A stretch of 64,000 nucleotides of DNA from Poecilobothrus nobilitatus. Taxonomy: Eukaryota > Arthropoda > Insecta > Diptera > Dolichopodidae. The notes under the pieces are model-generated. The model searched no databases. It had not been told where the DNA came from and saw nothing but the letters and a program-made list of their open reading frames with translations. The DNA is taken from assembly GCA_947095535.1 (NCBI GenBank), contig OX352773.1, positions 88,756,670-88,820,669 of the forward strand, in the 5' to 3' direction. Positions 13,590-25,000 of the stretch are shown here, piece after piece; within the stretch, counting starts at the first letter, position 1; each line of letters opens with the position of its first letter. The translations under genes and the position numbers were made by a program.

Positions 13590-13830
13590 AAAAAAAGGCA
13601 AAATCAAAGTATTCTTTTAGACTCTGTTAAATGTTTTTGACTGAAAGATAAGTAAAGAAGAAGATTAAAAAAAAATTGGTGTAAAATAAACATTTCTAAA
13701 AAAAAACTCAAAGCAAGATCCGTTCGTTTGCTTACAAAACTTCTACACGGTTTAAGATAGAACAATGCAGTTTTAACCATGAATGCAATGTTGTAAAACA
13801 TTTTTTTTTTTTATATTTAGCCCCTTTTAC
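13590..13830 (+). repeat. Second copy of the TGTTCGT-type repeat
   Basis: GTTCGTTTGCTTACAAAACTT, ACACGGTTTAAG and ACAATGCAGTTTTAACC follow one another as in the 9600 copy, with about one mismatch per six bases by eye. The copy looks truncated on both sides. Confidence 0.5.
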
Positions 13831-16200
13831 TACGGAGCTATAAGATCCTCGAAATTAGGTTCTGCTTGATATTTTTGTCCTTGAGTAAAAATGCATAACG
13901 GCAGTAATTTTTTTTTAGCATTATAAATTAATAATACAAAGATATATAATTTTTTGTAATTTCGTGTTTAAATTTACCGTTATGGGAACAAAACATTTTT
14001 CAAGATTTTGTTTTTTCATTCTGCTTTGTTTAATATTTTCTTTACTTCTACATGGAACATAATATAGTAATTTTAAAACTTTCTTTTATCTTTTCATTTT
14101 TTGTTACTTTGTGAAGGTATTAAAAACTTAAACTTAAAAAGTGATCTGTTTTTATTTTAATAGAATATAAAATTGTTAATTTTTCATTTAAATTGATTTC
14201 CGGTGTAGACTTTGACTGCTTTTAAATGTCAATTCTATTCATTGTACATTGTACTACAATTACATAATATAATAACTACATTAATTTGTAAAACAATAAT
14301 GGAATCATACATAAAATTTATATTTTATTTTTATTTCATTGTTAAATTTCTTAATCCTTATAAATAAAACAAAACAATAATAATAATCTCAATATTAAAC
14401 AGTAAACTTTTGCAAGAAATCACAAAACAAATCAGGTTACATAAATTTTATATACATATATAAAAAATAGTAAATGTATATATATATATATATATATATA
14501 TAAATGTATATCTCTTTCTTTTTCTATTTTTATTTGTTTTTCTATATAGTAAACAAAATAAAGGATTAAATGTCAAATGAGCGGAAAAGCAATTAAAATC
14601 ATTTAAAAAGGATATATTAGAGTCTCTCTAAATATAAAAATATAAAGAAAAAATAAAATCATAAAGAAAACAAAAAAATGTTTTCAAAATTAAGAGTTAT
14701 ATTTTTTTTCTCTTTTAGTAGGTATATACTGAAGGAGAAAAAGGATATAAGAAAAAAAAAAAAACATATCAATTACAATTTACAAGAAAGAAAAAAGAAA
14801 AATTAACAATATAATCATCAAATGTGTCAAATGTCACACAATTATATAGAACAAGTACAAAAAAAAAAATTAACACATAAGAATCCCCCGTTCCCGTTTT
14901 TCTTTTAATTCAGTCTAGATACTCTAGAAAAATAACAATACTAACACACGCCAACCAACCTCCCTCCAAATTAGTCTACAACAACAGTAATTATAATAAA
15001 AATGAAAATGAAACAATTACAATAAAAATAATTATATATATATATAAAAAAAAATTACAGTTAGAAAAAACAAATATAAAATAAATTAAAAGGATCCTAA
15101 TTATGTTGACAGGATTTATTTTTATAAACGTTTAAACGTTAATCGTAATGTTTTATCACCCTCAAATAAATTTTCTCTTTCTGTTATCTGTTTATCTCAT
15201 TTTCATTTTTTCACTCTTTCTTCCCCTTCTGCACATCCTAAATTTTTTTTTTTTCCTGTCACTATTAATTGGAGTTTTATTTTATTGTTAATTTGATACA
15301 ATCAAAATGGATTGCTGCGGAAAATCAGTGAAAATATATAGAACAGAATAAACATAGAAACAAAATATAGAATTTATAATATTATATATATATATATATA
15401 TATATTTTCAAAGAAAGAAAGAGATAGAAATGATAAATTTATTTGTTATATATATTATAGTCGTTTGTAAATACCTGTAATAAACAGAAACAATAAAATT
15501 AAAAGTTAGAAGGTTAATATTTCGTTCATCGTTCATATCATCAGGTGGTAGTAATGGAAGAGAGAAAAGAAGAGTTTGAAAAAAACAAAATGGGGTCAAT
15601 TAAAATGAAGGGATATTAATTAGGAAATTAAATTGTTACATAAAAAAAAAAAAAATTAAACAATAATAACAAAAGGATTAAATAATTATTTAAGCAGAAA
15701 AGAGGTTAATTTATATTTTTTTCCTTTAAGCTAAAAGATATTTTGAAAAGGTAAATGGCAGGTAATTATTACTCTGGCACTTAAAAAAAAAAAATTATAG
15801 ACAAAATTTTTTTTTTATTTTCTTTTTTATACTTTTTCAACAGGTATAATAAGAAAATCATTGGAATGTTGAATGTGGTTTTAAATCTTAAAGGAAGAAC
15901 TATTGAAAATAACAAAATTAGAATGAAAAAAATGTGAACATAAAAAAAAAAAAAATTAATTAGAAGGTCCTCTCTTTGACAAAACAGTGATCTACTGACA
16001 TAAAAAAATTATTTAAAAGGCACAATTAAATTAAATTTTTTTTTGAAAGAATTTAATTGAAACTGAACCTAACTATATTGTCAATCATCTTTAATTTTGT
16101 ATGGAAATCCGGAAATATTTAATTTAGTTTAGGAGAAATTAAATATTCGTATAGAATTATATTTTTAAGATTTTATATTTTTTTAGTTTTAAGTTCTTTT
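13831..16200. other. A/T-rich noncoding stretch with TA microsatellites
   Basis: Contains (TA)n at 14476-14502 and 15383-15405, and a perfect 14-bp palindrome AACGTTTAAACGTT at 15127-15140. No gene is recognised. Confidence 0.6.
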
Positions 16201-16204
16201 TTTA

Positions 16205-16640
16205 TGGAGGGTCAGTGAAAAGTTTTAAAAGCCGCCCAATGAAACTGTGAGGAGCTTCTTTAGGTAGTGTGCAACTTTAACGTACAAAAACCACCCTCTT
16301 TTGAACACAAACTTTAGTATAGGTTCTTTAATCTGTATTGCAGCTTGGTTTCGAGGATGAGAATATGGAAAACATTTTTTGGGGAGGGAAAATTTAAGGA
16401 AAATGGAAATTATGGGGGATATGGGAAAAAAATATGGGGACGATTTATTGAGTGATAAAAATATTTATATTTATTTTGGTTCTTGCATCACATTTCCATA
16501 AGATGAGGAAATAAATCAATTTTCTGATTATAATATTTTGATCTGACCGGCGTTTGAACCCAAGATATTTCCTCTGGAAGACCGGCAATTTACGCACTTA
16601 GTAATTAGAATAAAGAATTTTGCTATTACCATTAGTCAGA
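16205..16640 (-). repeat. Possible tRNA-derived SINE relic
   Basis: Composition is more balanced here than in the flanks. Read on the minus strand, 16545-16600 gives TAAGTGCGTAAATTGCCGG, CTTCCAGAGGAAATATC and GGGTTCAAACGCCGG. The last resembles the RNA polymerase III B box (GGTTCGANNC) with one extra base. A clear A box was not placed. The plus-strand sequence at 16205-16330 (AGCCGCCCAATGAAACTG, CAAAAACCACCCTC) is of unknown origin and may be a separate element. Confidence 0.3.
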
Positions 16641-18110
16641 CAAATAAAGGATTTTATTGCTATTAAATATTTTTCTATTGATAAAAATATTCATTTCTTG
16701 GTTTTTTAATTAGTTATACTTCGGAATAATTTTATTTTATTCATTAAAAAGAGTTTGACTGCAATTAAAAAAAAAAGTGAAAATAAAAATTAGCTTTTCT
16801 AAATTAGTTAAACATTTTTATGCTATATGATTTTTTCTTGTTTTTTTGTTATAAAATAAATGCTTTCCACGAATGATGGATTTCTGTTCATAAAAAAATG
16901 TTTTTTTTATTAATACATAAATTTATAATGAATTTGATTTTCTACTGCATATTTTTTTTTTTATACCAGATAGAGTAAGATTCCGTTTTTGTTTTTGTAT
17001 TCTTTCCAAAGATCGACCAAGAGAAAATATTACCCGTCTATAAATCAATCTATAAACAGATGTTCTTTTTTTTTTTTTTTAATTTTTTATGTATACATGT
17101 TGTTTTACATATACATTGTGTATTACTTTTATATGAAGATTTCAACGACCTCATATTTTATTTCTTCATGTCTTTTTACCCAAAAATCTGCATAATAAAA
17201 ATTATTTAGTATTTCAAAATTGCTTTTATTTTAATTTTCTGAAAAACTTTGAAATTTGACACACAAAAAAAGAGAAAAATAAATTATTTAATACTTTTTT
17301 TTTTCTTTTGGTTTTTCCGGAAAATTTTTTAATTTTTAAAGAATAAAACGACAACATAATTTTCATATAGTTTTTCCTATTTGTTTTTGCTACATAAAAT
17401 ATTTCCCATTAATAAAAATTTTGTTTTTTATTACTGTGGGTACTTAAATTTGTATATATAATGTAATGATGAAATATTTAAAAGTGCAACGAACCAAATG
17501 TGTACTTTCAAGAGTTCTTTAAAATTATTTAAACACTTTCACGTTCGTGTTTAGGTCGTGATAATGTCTGTGTATCACATCTTTTAAACATGGATTTCGA
17601 CGTTATCTTAAAATAATATGACAATAATGTTGAACATAAAGTGGTAGTTTTATAGTGAAAGTACACTACACTATTGCATAAAATTGAGTTTAAACTCAAA
17701 TTTCACTTTTTCGAACAAATACTACGCTTGAACTCGTATCTATTTCAATTTTTCCAATCAAAGCAATAGTTGCAATTCAATGTTATGCATTTGACCCATT
17801 GTTTTAATTTTTTGTTTTATAAATTATTACATCAAAATGTGTACAGATTATAAGAAATACATGTAAGTTTGTCTTACTAGATTAGACTTAAAATCTGATA
17901 AATTTAGAACCCGATCAATTAATTTATAAATTGAGGTAAAGTTATTTTTAAGATCATTATCGCGGAAAGGTATCTTCCACAACAAAGGTGTGATTCAACA
18001 AAATGAACTGAAAATGGATATTCGAATTTTACTTGAGTGTATTACAGAAATTTCGGTTTAACGATCACTAGTGAAGATTATATGATGAATGTCTAAAATG
18101 CGATAATTGA
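16641..18110. other. A/T-rich noncoding stretch
   Basis: A/T-rich up to about 17450, then more balanced sequence to 18110 without a coding signature. It may include old mobile-element DNA, but no family was recognised. Confidence 0.5.
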
Positions 18111-18113
18111 AAC

Positions 18114-18545
18114 ATTGTTTGAGTTCATGTTTGCAGATCTTAAAACATAATTCTTATTAAGTCACCGCGACTTTGCAACAGAAAATGAAAAAACTGAAAA
18201 AAGCAGCCCTACCTTTAAAAACAGTTTACTGCACTTCATTGTATATGACATTTAAATTTTTGTATTTTGGTATTTAAAAAAAAAAAAATTGAAATGAATA
18301 TTATAAACAAGTAAAATTTTATATTAATTAATATACAGTTTACACAGTTTTAAAAAAAACATAAAAACAATTAAAATGTATTTTTAGGTTATGTTATTTT
18401 TTGATAAATTTTCATTCTGCCAATATGACAGCAGATCTTTAAAAGTTCTTAAAACAAAAACCGTAAACTTTTTGCAATGTTGCCTCAAAAACTCTCTGCA
18501 TTTCTAGGACTTTGTAAGATCTGCAAATATGAACTTAACCATTAA
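18114..18545. repeat. Inverted-repeat element (MITE-like)
   Basis: The segment AGTTCATGTTTGCAGATCTT at 18122-18141 is matched in inverted orientation at 18516-18536 (AAGATCTGCAAATATGAACTT), with about two mismatches. The enclosed sequence of about 370 bp has no ORF. A third copy of the GCAGATCTT core, in the same orientation as the left arm, lies near 18431. This layout fits a small non-autonomous DNA transposon, but target-site duplications were not found. Confidence 0.4.
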
Positions 18546-19075
18546 TTATTAATTTTTAAATTTTTATTTCAATAGTTTAATTTTCTCTTAAATTTTAGAG
18601 TCCGATCGATAGGCATCAAGTGCGGTCTCCCGACATTTATTTTAATATCAAATATAGATATATGTGCTTTTAATATATACTATTTCTTTCAAAATTAACA
18701 TGCGTAAAGCAACATTATGTATCTTTTAAAAGCAATATTTTGTATCTTTAGAACCGAAACTATTCATCGTCAATCATTTTAGATCTTATACCGGTCGAAA
18801 CTACTTACAAAATTTTAGTTTCTTTCGAACTTTTGCTTGATTTTCTTTTAAAATACTAGAACACAAACTTTTTCTTGGAAAAAAGTATTCTAAAATATGC
18901 TTTGAAGAAAATAATGCCTAATAAAGGTTATGTTCAATGATAATATTCAGAAAATATACTACCAAATTACATAAAAAATTACGTCCAGATCTGTACGTGT
19001 TAAATCATTTTTAATAAAAAAAAAACCTTTTGTACATTTTTATGAAAATTTTTATTAAAATTTAAAAAAAAAAAA
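18546..19075. other. Noncoding stretch
   Basis: Moderately A/T-rich and ending in a poly(A) run just before the DINE-like repeat. No gene was seen. Confidence 0.5.
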
Positions 19076-19080
19076 AAAAC

Positions 19081-19578
19081 AAGGAAGAGTGCAGTAGAGT
19101 AGACTGTGTCAACTCTGGGATACCCGTACCCGTATGTCCTGTTTCTATAAAACTTGATCATCATTTAAAAACATTCAGATGTTTTAGTACCGACGTTAAC
19201 TACAGAGATATAGTTGTTAGAGTTGTACGACAGCTACCCGAATCTGTTGCGCCTAGCTTCATTAAGTTCCAAGAAATGCAAGAAATCTCAACCGACTGCT
19301 TTAGACCAATCAAATTTTACAAAAGTTTTTGGCATGTAACTCGACACCTTTTCACTAAATTCCAGATAGTTAGCAGAAGTTTTACAGAAGTTGTTGCTAT
19401 AAAACTGGATCATCATTTGTAAGATTTCAGACCCCCAGCTTCATTAAGTTACAAAATTTCAGATTCTGAGCCGATCCATACCTTTGACCCTATATTTAGC
19501 TTGATTCCTTTAAGGTGTCACAAACGTAATGGTAAATTTATTATACCCTTGAACATAGTTCATACGGGTATAAAAAAG
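19081..19578 (+). mobile_element. DINE-1/Helitron-like non-autonomous repeat, copy 1
   Basis: It begins GGAAGAGTGCAGTAGAGTAG, ACTGTGTCAACTCTGG and ATACCCGTA. It ends TTATACCC-TTGAAC-ATA-GTTCA-TAC-GGGTATAA followed by AAAAAAGTA. The same start, end and internal words (GATCCATACCTTTGAC, AAGGTGTCACAAACGTAATG) are in the copy at 31968, so this is a true interspersed family. The 3' end can form a nested hairpin, as Helitrons do. The wording of the ends resembles Drosophila DINE-1/INE-1, but the family assignment is by resemblance only. Compared with copy 2 it lacks part of the middle. Confidence 0.75.
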
Positions 19579-20770
19579 TACCATAATTTTTATTATGTTA
19601 TACAATAATTATATTATGTGCAGTAGCTTCAATATCCAAAACGAAATCATAAATGTCAAAAATGTGGTAAATATACATAAATTCTATGTACTATATTGTT
19701 GGTACAATTAAATACAATTTATTTTCTATTTTTTTTTTGTTTTTTTTTTAAATTTTATTAATTTTTTTTTTATAAAATTTGAAATTAATTTGTTACATGG
19801 CAAATGATAGAAGAAGTTTTAATCATTTCTAAATAATAAAAACAATTGAAATACGCGTGAAAAATAAAAAAACATTACAAGAATAATTTCTTTATTATTC
19901 AATTTTAATTTATAAATTATTTCATTGAATTAAAAATGTATTGATTATATTATTAAAAAATATAATTATGGAAAAATATGGGCGTCAGCTTATATTGGGC
20001 GGAATTTTACAATAAAAATAAGAGATCAATTGTTTTAGAAGTTAAATTTATCTATAGAATTGTAATAGTATTAAATAATTTGATTTCTGAAAGAGAGTAT
20101 AGATACATTTAGTATATGGTTGAAATGGTAAGATGTATTATTTTAAAGGTTGAAAGGTTAAACTTGTTATCAATTTTTTATCATGCAAGGAAAGCAATTC
20201 TGCAATTCTGCAAGTGCATATATGAGAATAATAAATTTATTAATTAAACCGAAACCACAAGTATTGTCCTTTGTCATAACATTATCAGAAAATTATTATC
20301 AGATCACTATCTAGATTTAGTTCAAAATCACCGTTATGTTATTGAATATCCTAAGTAGATATTTGGGCATCGTTTCCTATGTAATTACCAAAAAGAAAAC
20401 GAAGACCCATATAGTACTTGATGTAATTTAATGGGAAAAAACGGAAAAATATTATAAATTTTTGGATACGAGTTCAGAAACAAAATATTCAAAGTAAATT
20501 TTTCATATTTGAATAATTAAATCGTTATGTTCTTTGCGCATTCTTTGATAAAAGATAATATTGTAAAAGTTTTCAATAACATAAAAAATTTTATATCTTA
20601 AACTTAATATATACCTACATTATGTTTTAATTTAATTTGTATATTATGTAATTTAAAAATTCTTTAATATGATAAAAATTATTATTTCTACTCATAAATT
20701 TAATTTTTATACTTATTATTCAAAATAATTTCATGTAAATAAATAAATTTTAAATTTAAATAAAACTTAC
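19579..20770 (-). other. Intronic sequence 3' of the second innexin exon
   Basis: A/T-rich sequence immediately downstream of the splice donor at 20770-20769 on the minus strand. No other innexin exon is recognisable here. Confidence 0.6.
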
Positions 20771-20960
20771 CTGAAAAAACAGGGTAAACGCCACCCATTG
20801 ATAATATTTTGTATGTTTTATTGTTAATGGACCACGTCCTTGTGAATTATGTACGCCTGGAAAAGGCACCTCTGCACCTTGCTTTTTCATAAAAGCATCA
20901 ACCACTGTATATGTTGAATGTATCCAACAATAAGTATTGAGGACATCTTCCGGAATGTCT
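20771..20960 (-). CDS. shakB: Innexin shakB, internal coding exon
   Basis: This is a 190-bp exon of a gap-junction channel protein (innexin family, four-pass plasma-membrane subunit). It is bounded by an acceptor ending AATATAATAG (last G at 20961) and a donor CAG|GTAAGT (GT at 20770-20769). One base completes the AGA codon begun in the previous exon, followed by 63 codons. The protein starts [20 protein letters not shown] and ends [14 protein letters not shown]. It supplies the second extracellular-loop-1 cysteine (TYCW) and the YYQW signature at the start of membrane segment 2. The reading is phase-consistent with the exon at 21872-22005. From memory the sequence is almost identical to insect shaking-B of the type with [10 protein letters not shown] and [12 protein letters not shown] Met upstream of the exon (20987-20989) is intronic chance and is not the start. 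The next exon, expected to continue with an AILFYTPR-like segment, is not in the window. Confidence 0.93.
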
Positions 20961-21871
20961 CTATTATATTTTTCGTAATTTTTTTTCATTTAAATAAAAA
21001 AAAAAAAAAAAATGTAAAACAATTTATGAAATTAATAATTTTTTATTTCAAATTTAATTAAAAAAAAAAGTGATTTTAATTTTTGAATTTTTAGTTTATT
21101 AATGTTTATTTGTATATAAACTTTCCGTATAACTTAGTAAAATTCTTCCAGACTATATTTAAAAACTTTTCATGTTTTAGACATTCTTAGAAGTGATAAA
21201 TTAGTCTTTTAAGAGATTCTTCTAATTACACTATACATATTAACAATATTGTGTTAGCACTGATCTATTAAGAATAAATGAACCGGTCATATGGAAAAAA
21301 AAATTTCGTTACCTAACGAAATCAAATAGAACTAAACTAACAATGGCAGAGCCATACATTTAAACTCTATTTTAATTAAAGAATTATTTTAAAACCAGGA
21401 ATTCTTTCTGACACTATCATTATTAAATCAGTTATTGTACAAAAAGCCTAAAATTAATAAAAAAGTTGAAAAGTTACATCGCAAGATTGATTTTTTTAGA
21501 TTTAGATTCTCTTCAAATTTTGTTTTTAAGTACTAACTGCCAAATACCTTAGTTGATTTTATCAAACATATTTAGAAATACTGGTTTTAAACTTAATCTG
21601 TCAATTTGGGAAACCCTGTTTAAAATAATGTTTTTTTTTTATACCAGTTTAGTAAGACCACAAACAATTATTTATTGTAATATTTTTTACATCATAGGCA
21701 CAAACCATAATTTTTATAATAAAACTATTATACAAAAACTTTAAGTAAATTTAATTTGTATGATTATTTTTCTGTCAAATAAAATATATAACAGTAAAAT
21801 CAAGTAAAATTATAATATTATGTATAGGCAAAAATAAATATATTATATATTATAAAAAAAATATTATATAC
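20961..21871 (-). other. shakB: Intron between the two innexin exons (911 bp)
   Basis: The donor is AAG|GTATAT at 21871-21870 and the acceptor is ATAG at 20962-20961, phase 2. The intron is A/T-rich, with poly(A) near the acceptor end at 20996-21013. A 20-bp near-palindrome ATTTCGTTA-CC-TAACGAAAT lies at 21303-21322. Short open frames inside it have no protein features. Confidence 0.88.
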
Positions 21872-22005
21872 CTTGTATGAACACAGTCTATTGGATTACC
21901 AACGTATTGGCGTGTTGTAACAGCTATCGAAAATGTAATCAAAAGTATGACAGTTGCATTTGTATGTAATCGGAAAACAGGTGAATCTATTTTAACGTGA
22001 GACAC
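21872..22005 (-). CDS. shakB: Innexin shakB, upstream coding exon (TM1 and start of loop 1)
   Basis: This 134-bp exon has 44 codons plus AG, which joins the A of the next exon to give Arg. It begins in phase 0 after an acceptor AAATAG (G at 22006) and ends at the donor AAG|GTATAT. The protein starts [20 protein letters not shown], runs through a hydrophobic first membrane segment ([11 protein letters not shown]), and ends with [13 protein letters not shown], which contains the first conserved loop-1 cysteine. Joined to the next exon it reads [14 protein letters not shown], an unbroken innexin. The in-frame TAG immediately upstream shows that translation must enter by splicing, so the initiator Met and roughly the first 15 residues lie in another exon that I could not find. 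In Drosophila, shakB uses alternative 5' exon sets spliced to shared 3' exons (known). This pair resembles the 'lethal' type set rather than the 'neural' one (inference from memory). Confidence 0.92.
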
Positions 22006-25000
22006 CTATTTATTCATATAAATGTACATTTTTTTATGTTAACATCATCATTATCATCCATATCAATCCATTATAGAAACGGTGAAGATTTTTGTTATTT
22101 TTTTTATTTTTTTTTTGTCGTAGAACAGACATGTTTGATTGTAATATTGTAGTATAACAGATATAAAATATAGAGAAAAAAACTTATTTTAGTAATTTTT
22201 AATGGTAAGATTTTTGTTTTTTTTTTTTTTTTAGTAAAAGATAAAAAAAATTTAAAATAAAAAAAAACGAAAAATCATCAAATAAAAATTAAATTACAAA
22301 AAAAAAAAAAAAAAAATTAATAAATAAGAAGTTAAAAGTAAAAAGAAAAATAAAAATCATTACAATAAAGAATTTTTAAAAGGGGTACTAGAATACTCTT
22401 TTTGGAATGTGGATTGTGATAAGTAAGTAGTGGAGGGTGATGGTATTCAAAAATAAATAAATGTAAATAGAATAGAATTTAATGGGAGATTCATGAATAC
22501 AAAAATAACAATGAAAATATAGGATGATGTACTTAAATACTTTTTTTTTTAATGTTATACAATAATAGTACATACAGGGTGTTTAATTACTTTATATTCT
22601 TAAATATATTAATTTTTGTTTTTTTTTTTGCATTAAAGGAAGTTTCTGTATTTATAGTAAAATAAAAATCATTTTAAAGTTTTACATTAATTACATTTTA
22701 AGAACTGTTTTAGTTAGAGTACTTATAGTTTAAATCAATTACTGGATTACTCATAATATAATACTAAAATAAAGTTATATATATATATATAGTTTTAGTA
22801 AAAACTTAAGAAGTTCTGAAATCTTTTGTTAGAACCTGCATATTGTATTGGTCGTATAGGAAACTTAGAAGGTCTTATAGTTCTTTATTTAATTAGCTAA
22901 ATTGTATATATTTTATGGTATATCTATAATTTAAAGTATGTAGAGGATTAAATATCATAAATTTGTTTTTTTAATGTTAAAGATATTTTCGATAATCATA
23001 TTAAACACCCTATATATCACATAAAATATACAATGAACATAATAAAGAAAAAAATCAAAATAAAAAAAAAAACAAAAACTGATTACTAATTATAATGTAA
23101 TCAAACTAAACCAAATACAAAACAATAACAATAAAAGAAAATATGTATATATAAATTACAGTAATAATAATAACGGTAAAGGGTATAAATTTTTTTTTCT
23201 ACGATACTATGATATTAATAATAAAATCAAAATACAAAAAAAAAAAAAATAAAGGATAAAATTGAAAACGAATGAATTTAATATGAAAATTATGGAAATG
23301 TAATTGAAAATTGATTATTGATTACTTGGATGTGATTTTTTTATTTTTTTATTTTGATTACTTTTATTATTACAATTATAATAATAATTATTATTAAAAT
23401 TGAAATTGACAAAAAAAAAAAAAATTGATAAAATTTTCTTTCTGAATGAAATTAGATTTAGTTTTTTTTTTCTTCTATACTAACTACTCTCAAAAAATAA
23501 GTAATTTAATATTGAACGAGCGTGATTATTGTGAAAAAAGCAAATTAAAAATAATAATACAAAAGAAAAAAAAAAATAACAAATAGAAAAAAAATAAAAG
23601 AAAAAAAATGATTATAAAATTAGATTCTCTGTTAATTCAATTAATTGTAACCCTGAATATAAAAGTAAATATTATAGAATTAAATTAAACGGTATCTTAA
23701 AGCTGAACGTAAAATCTAAATTTAAAATTTGCATCAAAACCAGCTTTCTGATACCAACGACTACTAATACTATCGAACATTACTCCCGGTGATTGCTAGT
23801 CTAGTAAATCATCTCATATAAGATAAAAAAAGAGTCTTAAAAATGTGAAGATTTGGCATGGGAGAATGTATGGCTCTGTATAACAGTATCTAAGTGTAGC
23901 AAATTGAGAGAAGAGGTTATGTATCTTAAGTGGTTAAGTGAAATCCTGGACAATTATTATTCATTTAGAACGTCATTATAAATTTGGAAATTTTTTTTTC
24001 AAATTTAGATTTAGAAATCGAAATCATTTAAACATTTTCCTAAGTGATATACAAAATTTTGTGAAAAATCATTTAAATTTGTATACAGTTTTGAAAATTT
24101 TCATTGTAATGACTGTATTATTAACCTTACTACTTATTAACCTTTAAAGATAATTTTTCAATTAACAAAAATGTATTGAAAATGAAAAGTATAAAAATAA
24201 AAATCAGAAAATATTGAAGCTGATATAGCATTTTTCAATCTATTATTTTATTAATAAATTGTATATTTTCTTTTTTTATTTTTTTTTTAAATATTTTTTG
24301 CAACATGTATGTGCATTTAATTGCATAAAAGGCAGATACTTAAAAAGAATTGAAATTACAGTTAGAGAAAAATAAATTACATTTCTCATTTTCTATTGTA
24401 TATAGTCATTATCAACCTATTTACATAAAAATTGACCGTACATTAAAATGTAATAAGAAACACTGATTACAAGAAATATCACTATTGATTAAAGGTCAAA
24501 CTAATTTTTTTTTTTTTTTAGGTTTTACCAGAGTTCTGAATGGTTGGAATTTTTGAAAAATTGTTCAAAAACTGAAAAACTTCTAGAATTCAATAAAAGT
24601 ATATAGATTTTATAAATGTATTGTGGTTTCAATTTTAGTTATGTCCTTATCAAAGGAGAAAATTGTAAATTAGCCGCAAAACTAACCAATATTCAATTTC
24701 TTTTTCAGAAAATGTAAAAAAAAAAAAGAAAAAAAATACGGTTATATTTTATTTTATAATAGTTTGGTTTCCTGTTTTTTATTGCAATTCTGGTGGTTTT
24801 TCCTTTTTTTTTTTTTCTTCTTTATGTGTTCTATAAAAAAAAAAAAAAAAATACATTTTCTTCAATACATGATATTGGTGTATAAATTGCTTTTCTTTGG
24901 TTTTCCGTAATAATAAATTGCTCAAGGTTATCATTACCATCATCATCGTTAACCATCATCTTTGATGGTAAGTAAAGAAAAAAAAAAAAAAAAAAATTTT

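Noticed and set aside
16545..16610. A functional tRNA gene
   Set aside because: The T-arm is degenerate with an extra base, and no acceptor stem or anticodon arm could be paired.
20987..20989. The ATG upstream of the DIPEDV exon as a translation start
   Set aside because: It lies before the AATATAATAG splice acceptor. The phase match with the exon at 21872-22005 shows the exon is internal.
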